Source: FEN-1219 sp039933105 | Lineage (GTDB): Bacteria; Pseudomonadota; Gammaproteobacteria; Steroidobacterales; Rariloculaceae | DNA: 64,000 nucleotides | NCBI GenBank assembly: GCA_039933105.1 | Contig: JBDTOT010000005.1 | Coordinates: 1 to 64,000, forward strand | Reading direction: 5' to 3' | Shown: positions 13,836-21,452 of the stretch, in pieces | How positions within the stretch are numbered: the stretch's first letter is position 1 | Layout: each line of letters starts with the position of its first letter | Notes under the pieces: generated by a model | Told to the model about the DNA's origin: nothing | The model's database searches: none | What the model saw: only the letters and a program-made list of their open reading frames with translations | Translations under genes and position numbers: made by a program

Positions 13836-15392
13836 GTGAAAAGAGTGATTCGCCCGAAGTTCGTTGTACCGATTTTGCTAATGCTGGGTGCCGCCGGCTG
13901 TGCGACGCTTCCCGACAAATTGCCGAAGGGGCCGCCGGGCAAGGCCATGGCGGCTCAGGCGAGCGGCACCCTCGCTCAGTTGGAAACACAGCTGCAGCCG
14001 AAGGTGGCCACCAACGGCTCGGGCTTCCATCTGTTGGACTCCAACGACGAAGCGCTGCACTGGCGGCTGGCCCTGGTCGACTCCGCCGAGCATTCGCTCG
14101 ACCTGCAGTATTACTTCTGGCTGGGCGATGCCTCCGGCGACTTGCTGATGAAGCACGTCATGGACGCGGCCGACCGCGGCGTGAAAGTACGGCTCATCCT
14201 GGACGACATCAGCACCTGGATCGAGAAGCACGGCAAACTCAAGGTGCGTGATTGGGAAGTCTCAGTGTTGAATGCGCACCCAAACATGGAACTGCGTCTG
14301 TTCAATGCCTGGCGTTCGCGCTCGATGCCGGGGCGTGTGATTGAATTTTTGCGGCACATGGGTCGCGCCAACCAGCGCATGCATAACAAGCTCCTGATCG
14401 CCGACAATCGCGCCGCCATCATGGGCGGCCGCAATATCGGCAACGAATATTTCGGCTACTCGCAGGAGTCGAATTTCCGCGATCTCGATGTACTCGGCGT
14501 CGGGCCGGTCTCACGCCAGGCTTCGGATGTGTTCGACCGTTTCTGGAACAGCTCCTGGGTGGTGCAAGTGAAGGAGCTGAAGCTGCATCCGCAGCGCCGG
14601 GATGTGAGGGCGCAGAAGCGCTCGCTGGTCGAGTCGGTCGGAGACTCGACCGTTCAACAACGCTTCCCGCTGGCGCGGGGCGACTGGCATGCCGACATTG
14701 CCGACCTCACGGCGTCGATCGAAGCGGGCCAAAGCCGCGTGGTGACCGACGTTCCTGCTGCCGACAAGGTACGCCACCGCATGCCCGAGGCCATACGCCA
14801 GCTCATGGCCAGCGCGCAGAAGGAGTTGCTGATCGACAATGCCTATGTGATTCCGGAGAAAGTGGACATTGGCCTGTTCCGCGACCTCACTGCGCGCGGC
14901 GTGAAAATAAAGTTACTGACGAATTCGCTTGCCTCCCAGGACGTGCCGGCGGTCAACAGCCACTACAAACAATGGCGCAAGCGACTCATCGAGGCCGGCG
15001 TCGAACTGTACGAATCGCGTGCGGATGCCGCGATTCAGCCGCTGGTTGCCGACACCCCGCCCACTCACGCCGAATTCATGGGGCTGCACGTGAAAGCCAT
15101 CGTGGTGGACGGGACGCGAGTGTTCGTCGGCTCGATGAACCTCGATCGGCGCTCGAACGACCTCAACACCGAAATGGGCGTGCTGGTTGAAAGCGACTCG
15201 CTGGGCGTGCGGCTCGCCTCGCTAATGGAGCGCGACATGCGTCCCGAAAATGCCTGGCGTCTCTCGCTGAATTCGCGTGGCAGGGTGGAGTGGACCGCGG
15301 AAGACCAGGTGCTAACGCGCCAGCCCGCGCGCAGCGGCCTGCAGCGCCTCCAAGACCTGATCTTCATGCTGTTTCCGAAGAGCCTCTACTAG
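13836..15392 (+). CDS. Phospholipase D-type lipoprotein (two HKD motifs)
   Basis: 518 residues from a GTG at 13836 (VKRVIRPKFVVPILLMLGAAGC), giving a lipoprotein signal with lipobox GAAGC. Longer in-frame reading upstream only shadows the LLM gene. Both catalytic HKD motifs are present: HNKLLIAD near residue 183, followed by GGRNIGNEYF, and HVKAIVVD near 417, followed by GSMNLDRRSN. The second motif and LNTEMGVLVES match the PLDc_2/cardiolipin-synthase-like group (YmdC/ClsC type). It is probably an envelope phospholipid transferase or hydrolase anchored by its lipid. A relic of its last 23 codons is at 10211-10280. It is convergent with the operon ending at 15406. Confidence 0.88.
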   Translation: MKRVIRPKFVVPILLMLGAAGCATLPDKLPKGPPGKAMAAQASGTLAQLETQLQPKVATNGSGFHLLDSNDEALHWRLALVDSAEHSLDLQYYFWLGDASGDLLMKHVMDAADRGVKVRLILDDISTWIEKHGKLKVRDWEVSVLNAHPNMELRLFNAWRSRSMPGRVIEFLRHMGRANQRMHNKLLIADNRAAIMGGRNIGNEYFGYSQESNFRDLDVLGVGPVSRQASDVFDRFWNSSWVVQVKELKLHPQRRDVRAQKRSLVESVGDSTVQQRFPLARGDWHADIADLTASIEAGQSRVVTDVPAADKVRHRMPEAIRQLMASAQKELLIDNAYVIPEKVDIGLFRDLTARGVKIKLLTNSLASQDVPAVNSHYKQWRKRLIEAGVELYESRADAAIQPLVADTPPTHAEFMGLHVKAIVVDGTRVFVGSMNLDRRSNDLNTEMGVLVESDSLGVRLASLMERDMRPENAWRLSLNSRGRVEWTAEDQVLTRQPARSGLQRLQDLIFMLFPKSLY

Positions 15393-15405
15393 AAGGCCGC
15401 GCTCG

Positions 15406-16644
15406 CTAGCGCCATTCGGTTCCCACTGGCGCGCCGGCGCGGTGCGGAAGACTCGGATTCTGATCGCCGCGCAGTCGCATGCCGAGTGCGTTGTACACGG
15501 TGGTCATCATCAGATAATCCCCAGCGAGTGCCGCAAGCTCTACGGCGCCGCGGATGCCTAACTGATTCGCCGCCGCGGCGAACGTCTCGGGCCGTACGGC
15601 CCGCTCGCGAAAGAGCTCGCGTGTGAGCGCGATGGCTGCGGCGTCGCGGGCATCAAGACCTGAGAGATCGCCGTCCACGCGAATGGCTTCGAGCACGTTC
15701 GCGCCAGCACCGTTTTGCTCGGCAGTGGCGCCATGCACTATCCACTGGTATTGGCTGTTCATCTCGCGCCCGGTGGTGGCGACGACGATCTCGGCCAAGC
15801 GCCGGTCGAGCACGCCTTTCATCCGAAGCACGTCATTGAGCTGCTGCACGGGGTCCGCCAGTAGCGGGCTGTTGAGCGTCATGCCCACGGGGCCGCGGGG
15901 CGCGGTGTCGCGCTCCTTTCCCACCAGTCGATCGAAGATCTCGCGGCCCGTTGCGTCGAGCGCGTCGCGTTTGACCAGCGGCAAGCGATAGTAGGAGTCG
16001 CCATCCACATCCGCAGGCAGTGGTGGCCGCGGTCCGAGGTCGACGAACTCTCCGGGTCGCCCCGTCGGCGTGCCGACGCCGGATAGCTCGGGCAATGCGC
16101 GTGGATTCGCGTTGGCCGGTAGTTGCTGGTCGACGGCTCTCTGCAGAATTCCCAGCATGGCGGGGAGAGAGAGCGCCACGATGGCGTCGAACGTTTGCTG
16201 CCGCCCGAGGTGGCGGACGACCGCCGAAAATGTGGCGGAGCTCACGTGCCGGGTGCGATACAGCTGCCGGCCGAAATCGATCACGAGCGCGTCGAGCTCG
16301 GAGAGATCCGTCGCGGGCTTGTTAAGCCGAACCACATCGACCACGGCCGGCGTAACACCGGCCCGCAACGCAGCAGGCTCGTGCTCGTTCCACTCGTACT
16401 GAAGGTTCATCTCGCGCGCGGCGACCAGGCTCGCGATCTGGAAGAGCCGCGGCTCGAGCTTGCTCTCGGTTCGCAGATACCGGTCCATTCGCTCGAGCGC
16501 TGCTGCCGTCGGCGGGCTGTAGAGCGCGATCGCGGCACTCTGACCGAGAGCCGAGCCCAAGCCCGCGGCCAGAAGGACGCTTACTGCGACGATTCGCGCC
16601 GCAGCGCGCAGCGAATCGGCCGCGCGGCGATGGGCTCCAGTCAC
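15406..16644 (-). CDS. Secreted double carboxymuconolactone-decarboxylase-like protein
   Basis: 412 residues. A hydrophobic signal (IVAVSVLLAAGLGSALG) is followed by two AhpD/CMD-like domains. The first (about 45-180) contains LFQIASLVAAREMNLQYEWNEHEPAALRAG and the second (about 235-390) LAEIVVATTGREMNSQYQWIVHGATAEQNG. The repeated R-E-M-N-x-QY-x-W-x-H motif shows an internal duplication. The CxxC of peroxidase-type AhpD is absent; the conserved His of the CMD fold (WNEH, WIVH) is kept. Decarboxylase or isomerase-like chemistry is plausible, but the substrate is unknown. It is the last gene of a five-gene minus-strand operon, 10 bases after the gene at 16655-18454. Confidence 0.82.
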   Translation of the reverse strand: MTGAHRRAADSLRAAARIVAVSVLLAAGLGSALGQSAAIALYSPPTAAALERMDRYLRTESKLEPRLFQIASLVAAREMNLQYEWNEHEPAALRAGVTPAVVDVVRLNKPATDLSELDALVIDFGRQLYRTRHVSSATFSAVVRHLGRQQTFDAIVALSLPAMLGILQRAVDQQLPANANPRALPELSGVGTPTGRPGEFVDLGPRPPLPADVDGDSYYRLPLVKRDALDATGREIFDRLVGKERDTAPRGPVGMTLNSPLLADPVQQLNDVLRMKGVLDRRLAEIVVATTGREMNSQYQWIVHGATAEQNGAGANVLEAIRVDGDLSGLDARDAAAIALTRELFRERAVRPETFAAAANQLGIRGAVELAALAGDYLMMTTVYNALGMRLRGDQNPSLPHRAGAPVGTEWR

Positions 16645-16654
16645 TGCGCGAATG

Positions 16655-18454
16655 CTAGTGGTGGATCTGATTGTCGACGTCGCCGAGCTCGTACGTCTCG
16701 CAGTTGCCGCGCTCCGTGCCTACCAACGTGGGATCGCCGAAGCCACCCGGTGCCTCAGGGCCATCTGCCAGGGTCATGAGCAGCGGGTTCTCCTTCCACG
16801 GTTGGATCAGCACCTCGGGGTCGTCCACCGTCACCTCGTAGAGCATCTGCTCGCCCTTGCGCGTGAAGCGCTCAATGACCTTCATGTCTTCCGAGTGGAA
16901 AAATCCCCCGCGCGAGAGCCACGTCTCTGGCACGAACGCCACCGACTCGATGACGAGCGTGTCGCCGTCCCAATGGCCGACGGAATGACCGGTGTACATG
17001 GTTTGGCGGAGCGCATTCTTATCGAATGCGCGGCCGTCGGTTGCGATCACGCGGAAGTCCGAGTAACCGCCGCCGCCGTCGCCGCCGCGACCGTAGATCA
17101 TGGTGATGTCATGGTCAGTGTGGAAGATGCGCCCGGGCGCGCCCTGCCGCGGAATGCCGAGCGGCTGACAGGTCATGACGGGGTCTTCTTTGTTCGTCCA
17201 CATGTCGAGATAGACGACCTTGTCCCACTCCGACGGTTTGTAGATCGGGCGATTCGGCCCGAAGCGCGGAGCCGCCTCGAACTCGAAATCGAGCGTCTGA
17301 TTCCACGCCTCGCTACAGCCGTCGAGCTGCGTCGGCGAGCAGCGGCGGTTGCCATAGCGCCAGATGAAGAACTTGTTGCCGCTTCTCCAGCTGCCGGTGA
17401 GGTTGGGCTTGCCGTCGGGCAGGCGCGGGGTGGCCGCGGTGGAAGTGAGCGCAATCGGTTTCTGGTCGCTGCCATACATCGGCAGGGGCGGCGTGGGGAC
17501 ACCGCTGACATTCGGGGGCACGGGCACGACGACGTAGACGCTGCCGGTTTCCGTCACCGCCGTCTTTAGATCGCGCATGACTTTGCCGTTCAGGCGCTCC
17601 GTCATCTTGCCGGCGTACTGAGATTCGATGCGATTGAGCGGGTTGTTGTAGTCGTTGTAGTCGCTGTAGGTGAATTCGTACGTATCGCGCCCGTGCTTCA
17701 CGACGACGGATTTCGCCATGAACTTGTCGTCGAGCGTGGCGACGGCGGTTGCGCCGGCGACGCCCGGAATCGGGAACGTGACGAGCGGCGTGTTGCCCTC
17801 CCAGCGGACGGACGTGTCGCCGATCTTGTCTTTGCCGGCCTCGAGCAGCCCGCCCGGGTTACGGTAGACCTTCATCAGACCTATTCCGGCGCCGGCCAAG
17901 GCGGCTTTGACCGCCCCTTGCGGGCTGGCCCACAGACGAATCAGGCGCTCGTCGACCTTGCCGGGCATCGGCTTGGCGGTGCCTTCGCCTTTCACGAGAC
18001 CGGCGCCCGGCCTGTCTTCGTCCCAGGCGTACTTGCCGCTGACGACTTCGATGTTGGAATACTTCGTACCATTCGGCAGCGTGCATTCGATCTGCGTGCG
18101 GCTGCCGGCAAATTGGTACGCGCTGCCGATGCGGTAGCCGGATTTGCCGAGCTCTCCAGGCCGGGCGGTGGCCTTATACGGCGTGATCGCACAGGCCTGG
18201 CCGTTGACCTGGATCGTGCCCTCACCGCGGTATTCGAGCGTGACGGCGAGCTCATGCTCCTCGAGGCCGCGCAGCATGACCATGCGCCACGGCCAGTTGT
18301 ACAGCACGGACTTCAAGTCCTTGGCGCCTTCCGCAGGCGTGTACAACACCGGCGGGGGGCCGCCGAATTGCGCATGCGCTACCACCGAGAAGAGCGTCGC
18401 GAGTCCGGTTGCGAGCGCGATACGCATAGCGGTCGAGCCTTTTTTAGATGTCAT
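16655..18454 (-). CDS. Large secreted protein of unknown function (DGKPNLTGSW family)
   Basis: 599 residues; a signal peptide starts at the ATG at 18427 (MRIALATGLATLFSVVAHAQ), and an ATG nine codons earlier is possible. The N-terminal half (to ~330) has beta-rich sequence with TLEYRGEGTIQVNGQACAI and VRWEGNTPLVTFPIP. The C-terminal half begins RLPDGKPNLTGSWRSG and carries TCQPLGIPRQG, GHSVGHWDGDTLVIESV and MLYEVTVDDPEV. That C-terminal half is paralogous to the protein at 1-811 and more distantly to 52805-54220. Function unknown. It is 5 bases downstream of the SnoaL-like gene and 10 bases upstream of the CMD gene, so all share a transcript. Confidence 0.8.
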   Translation of the reverse strand: MTSKKGSTAMRIALATGLATLFSVVAHAQFGGPPPVLYTPAEGAKDLKSVLYNWPWRMVMLRGLEEHELAVTLEYRGEGTIQVNGQACAITPYKATARPGELGKSGYRIGSAYQFAGSRTQIECTLPNGTKYSNIEVVSGKYAWDEDRPGAGLVKGEGTAKPMPGKVDERLIRLWASPQGAVKAALAGAGIGLMKVYRNPGGLLEAGKDKIGDTSVRWEGNTPLVTFPIPGVAGATAVATLDDKFMAKSVVVKHGRDTYEFTYSDYNDYNNPLNRIESQYAGKMTERLNGKVMRDLKTAVTETGSVYVVVPVPPNVSGVPTPPLPMYGSDQKPIALTSTAATPRLPDGKPNLTGSWRSGNKFFIWRYGNRRCSPTQLDGCSEAWNQTLDFEFEAAPRFGPNRPIYKPSEWDKVVYLDMWTNKEDPVMTCQPLGIPRQGAPGRIFHTDHDITMIYGRGGDGGGGYSDFRVIATDGRAFDKNALRQTMYTGHSVGHWDGDTLVIESVAFVPETWLSRGGFFHSEDMKVIERFTRKGEQMLYEVTVDDPEVLIQPWKENPLLMTLADGPEAPGGFGDPTLVGTERGNCETYELGDVDNQIHH

Positions 18455-18459
18455 CGTAG

Positions 18460-19005
18460 TTACTCTTTCCAGCCTTCCGGCAGCGCGGTGCCGCCCTTGA
18501 TCAGGCGCGTCTTGTAACGCCAGTGACCGTCGACTTTGGCGAAGGTGCTGTATTCCTTGCCCTGCGTGATGACCTTGGCCTGCTCGCCCTGCTTTTCGAT
18601 CACGTACTCGGTGTAGACGAGCTGCGCGGTCGCCGTGTTCGTCTTGCCGTGCACGACGATGAGCGGGTTGTCGACCGCCACGATGAAGGAAAAGCGCGGG
18701 GGGGGAGGTGGTCGCGGTGCCTGCCCGGGCGCGCGGCCGTAGGCCTCCAGGATGCCGTTCTTGCCCTTGAAGTGGCGTTCACCCAGGATCAGTTCGGCAT
18801 CGTCTACATAGAAGTCCGCGAAGCTCTCAGCGTTCTCCCGGCCGAAATTGTTGTAGTACCGCGTGATCAGATCCTGGATCTGCAGGCGATCAACGAGTGT
18901 TTGGGCGTTAACCTCCTCTGCAGCTGAACTCACGGTCGGTACCAGCCAGGCGATGCTCAATGCGCTCAACAGCGCCGTGCCTAATAGGTGCGCGATTGCT
19001 TTCAT
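18460..19005 (-). CDS. Secreted NTF2/SnoaL-like protein
   Basis: 181 residues with a signal peptide (MKAIAHLLGTALLSALSIAWLVPTVSSAA). The mature part begins LVDRLQIQDLITRYYNNFGREN, SFADFYVDDAEL, typical of the SnoaL-like (NTF2) fold, and ends with a strand pair including YSTFAKVDGHWRYKTRLIKGG. Family members are isomerases, dehydratases, cyclases or ligand-binding proteins. Here, in an operon with a CMD-like protein, a role in modifying a ring compound in the periplasm is a guess. The gap to the next gene downstream is only 5 bases; upstream it is 118 bases, the longest inside the operon. Confidence 0.82.
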   Translation of the reverse strand: MKAIAHLLGTALLSALSIAWLVPTVSSAAEEVNAQTLVDRLQIQDLITRYYNNFGRENAESFADFYVDDAELILGERHFKGKNGILEAYGRAPGQAPRPPPPPRFSFIVAVDNPLIVVHGKTNTATAQLVYTEYVIEKQGEQAKVITQGKEYSTFAKVDGHWRYKTRLIKGGTALPEGWKE

Positions 19006-19123
19006 CTGAGTAACCCCCCCAGGGTCTTTTTTGGCTTGCTACGCAGTGTAGGGCGACGACGCGCCCTCCGGCCAGTACTGAGTGGCTACCGGCTCTCGAG
19101 CACGGATTGCCGGGCAGGCAGAG

Positions 19124-19519
19124 CTACGAAGTGCCCGCTCCCTGAGTGCCGCCCGTCGCCGTTTTCGGGTGCTTGATCTGAAAGAGCTCGATCAGCTGCG
19201 GGAAAATCGTCTCTTTGTAGAACGACAGCACGGGCATCGTGCCCGCTTCGAGGTGCGCTTCCGCGGCGTAACGCTCGATCAGGCGATCGGAGTCCGCCAT
19301 GTATTGCCCGAGCTCCACTTCCACGACCGGAAACGTGGCGGCTTTGCCGAGCTTCTCACTCAACATGTTCCGCGTGGCCTCGTAGCCCGGGTCGCTCGGA
19401 TCGAGCCGCACGACGTCGATGCGATCGAGCAAACCGGACTCGGCCGCGAACACGAGGAACTTGAATGAGAAGGGGCACTTCTCTTTCACGTAGGCCTTCG
19501 GTCTGAATTCAGTGTTCAT
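19124..19519 (-). CDS. Thioredoxin-fold / glutathione S-transferase N-terminal-like protein
   Basis: 131 residues from the ATG at 19519 (MNTEFRPKAYVKEK), followed by CPFSFKFLVFAAESGLL. The C-P-F-S motif (residues 15-18) stands where glutaredoxin and GST N-terminal domains carry their active Cys. A TFPVVEVE strand follows, corresponding to the cis-Pro region, then a helical end. There is no signal peptide, so it is cytoplasmic, unlike its operon neighbours. The protein is shorter than a full GST; the C-terminal helical domain is absent or minimal. Its stop lies 118 bases before the SnoaL-like gene start. It begins 5 bases after the NHL gene stop. Confidence 0.7.
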   Translation of the reverse strand: MNTEFRPKAYVKEKCPFSFKFLVFAAESGLLDRIDVVRLDPSDPGYEATRNMLSEKLGKAATFPVVEVELGQYMADSDRLIERYAAEAHLEAGTMPVLSFYKETIFPQLIELFQIKHPKTATGGTQGAGTS

Positions 19520-19524
19520 GTATC

Positions 19525-20544
19525 TCAGTTCGGGAAGGTGATCTTCGCCACGTTCCAGAGCGTGCACGAGCCTCGGTAGAGCTCCGTGTCGCTCACGGCC
19601 TGCAGCGTGTGGATGATGCAGCCCGTCTGCCCCTGGCCCATACCGGTTTGCGCCCAGTCGATCAGCTTGCCGTCGTGGTCGAGGCGGTAGATCTTGCCGT
19701 CGCCGTCACCGCTGTAGATGTACTTCGGCGTTACCTGTACGGCCCATGGCATGCCGATGCCGGTGATGTAGCGCTGGAAGTTCAGGTCGTAATCGAGCAC
19801 ATGGATACGGCGGTTGGCGCGATCCGCCACGTACACGTGGCCGTCGCCCGCGGCGATGGAATGCACGGTGTTGAGCTGACCGTCACCGTTACCGTAGCTG
19901 CCGTACTCCTTCAACCAGGTGCCGTCCGGCGCGAGCTTCACGACGCGCGAGTTGTTGTAGCCGTCGGCGACGAAGATGCTACCGTCCGGGCCCCACGTGA
20001 CGTCGGTCGGGCGGTTGTACGTACCGCGCTGCGCTTTCGGGCGCTCGCCCTTCGGCTCGTGCACGCCGTGCTCGACGTGCTCTTCCCACCAATCGATCGA
20101 TTCGGGTTTGCGGCCGAGCACCATCGACACGAGGCCGGTCGGGTCGACTTTGATGACCATGTTCGAGCCTTCGTCCACGACCCACACGTTGTTCTGCGGG
20201 TCCACGCGCAGCCCGTGTGCGAACGACAGGCCGTACGCGTTCGGAAGCCATTCCTTGACGAACTTGAAGCCCTTGTCGAACTCGAACAGGCGCGCAGCGT
20301 TGCCGCCGCGGGAGCTGCCGCTCCAGCCCGTGCGTGAGTAGACGAAGAGATGGCCTGCTGAATTCAGCGACACGCCTTCGGTTTCACCGAGCGTCTCTCC
20401 GGGGATGCGCAGGGGCAGGATCTTCTCCGTGACCTGCACCTGACGCCCCGCCGGTGTAGCGGTTGCGCCGCCGCCTTGAGCGAACACCGTCGGCGAACCG
20501 ACGGCAAGTACCAGAAGACCAAGCGTGAGGGCTAATTTCTTCAT
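19525..20544 (-). CDS. Secreted NHL-repeat beta-propeller protein
   Basis: 339 residues from the ATG at 20544, with AGGAG upstream on the minus strand and a signal peptide (MKKLALTLGLLVLAVGSPTVFAQ). A longer frame to 20709 adds an unlikely leader. Blades are visible: GVSLNSAGHLFVYSRTG, HGLRVDPQNNVWVVDEGSN, DGSIFVADGYNNSRVVKL, GDGHVYVADRANRRIHVLD, and a final IYSGDGDGKIYRLDHDGKL. It is the first gene of the operon running to 15406. It is divergent from the DUF4336 gene, so its promoter lies within 20545-20698. Ligand and activity are unknown. Confidence 0.88.
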   Translation of the reverse strand: MKKLALTLGLLVLAVGSPTVFAQGGGATATPAGRQVQVTEKILPLRIPGETLGETEGVSLNSAGHLFVYSRTGWSGSSRGGNAARLFEFDKGFKFVKEWLPNAYGLSFAHGLRVDPQNNVWVVDEGSNMVIKVDPTGLVSMVLGRKPESIDWWEEHVEHGVHEPKGERPKAQRGTYNRPTDVTWGPDGSIFVADGYNNSRVVKLAPDGTWLKEYGSYGNGDGQLNTVHSIAAGDGHVYVADRANRRIHVLDYDLNFQRYITGIGMPWAVQVTPKYIYSGDGDGKIYRLDHDGKLIDWAQTGMGQGQTGCIIHTLQAVSDTELYRGSCTLWNVAKITFPN

Positions 20545-20698
20545 TCGTTTCTCCTGCTTTCCGTCGGCAATCAAGCCCGTCGCTTCGCGAAAATGCAAGC
20601 TGCCGACATCGAACGCATGAGGCAGGCAGCCGGGCTGCCGGTTGTCGGCAACCGGCTCACTGACCTCGGAAGATTCTTCAGCTATACCATGGACCGCG

Positions 20699-21403
20699 AT
20701 GCACCTCACGCCCTATGTCGTAGATCAGATATGGCTCTGCGCCTATCCCATGCGATTGGCGGGTACGAAGTTCGAGGCAAGGATGACGGTGATCCGCCTT
20801 GCCTCCGGCCAACTCGTGCTGCACTCGCCGTGCGACCTGACTGCGGCGATCGCCGAAGAGATCTCGGCGCTAGGGCCGGTCGCCCACATTGTGGCCCCCG
20901 GGAATTTCCACCACACGTACGTTGCCGCCGCGCAAGCCGTGTTTCCAAGGGCAAAGACATGGATCTGCCCCGGCGTCGAGAGCAGGCGCCCCGGTCTGAA
21001 ATATGACGGCCTGCTCGGTGACGTGGCCCCCGCCGATTGGGGGGGTGAAATCGACCAGGCGCTGGTGCAGGGCTCGCGCGTCATGCGCGAGGTCGCGATG
21101 CTGCACCGTGCCAGCCGCACGTTGATCCTTGTTGACCTCATCGAGAACTTTACCGACGCGACGCCAGATACCGGCGGCGCATTGAAGTTCTGGTTCAAGT
21201 ACGTATTCCGTATGTGGAACCACCCGCGTCCCGCGCCGGAGTATCGGCTGGGCTGGAACGACCGTCAGGCAGCGGCGAAATCGCTTCGGCGCATTCTTGC
21301 GTGGGACTTTCAACAGATCGTGTTGTCGCACGGCGATCTCATCGATCGCAACGCTCGTGAAGTGGCGGCGGCGGCTTGGGCCGGAGTCCTCGAGCGGCGA
21401 TAG
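20699..21403 (+). CDS. DUF4336 protein (metallo-beta-lactamase-like fold)
   Basis: 234 residues; the start at 20699 (MHLTPYVVDQIWLCAYPMRL) fits the family better than the frame's first ATG 19 codons upstream. Sequence features include ARMTVIRLASGQLVLHSPCDLT, AHIVAPGNFHHTYVAAAQAVFPRAKTW (a His-His pair), and a C-terminal IVLSHGDLIDRNA segment. DUF4336 is a distant member of the MBL superfamily with a reduced metal site. No signal peptide. It is divergent from the NHL operon and convergent with ftsH (50-base gap). Function unknown. Confidence 0.82.
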   Translation: MHLTPYVVDQIWLCAYPMRLAGTKFEARMTVIRLASGQLVLHSPCDLTAAIAEEISALGPVAHIVAPGNFHHTYVAAAQAVFPRAKTWICPGVESRRPGLKYDGLLGDVAPADWGGEIDQALVQGSRVMREVAMLHRASRTLILVDLIENFTDATPDTGGALKFWFKYVFRMWNHPRPAPEYRLGWNDRQAAAKSLRRILAWDFQQIVLSHGDLIDRNAREVAAAAWAGVLERR

Positions 21404-21452
21404 CAGGCAGACGCGGCAAACCGCTGACCCATCTCGGCGGCTCGGCTTTCGA

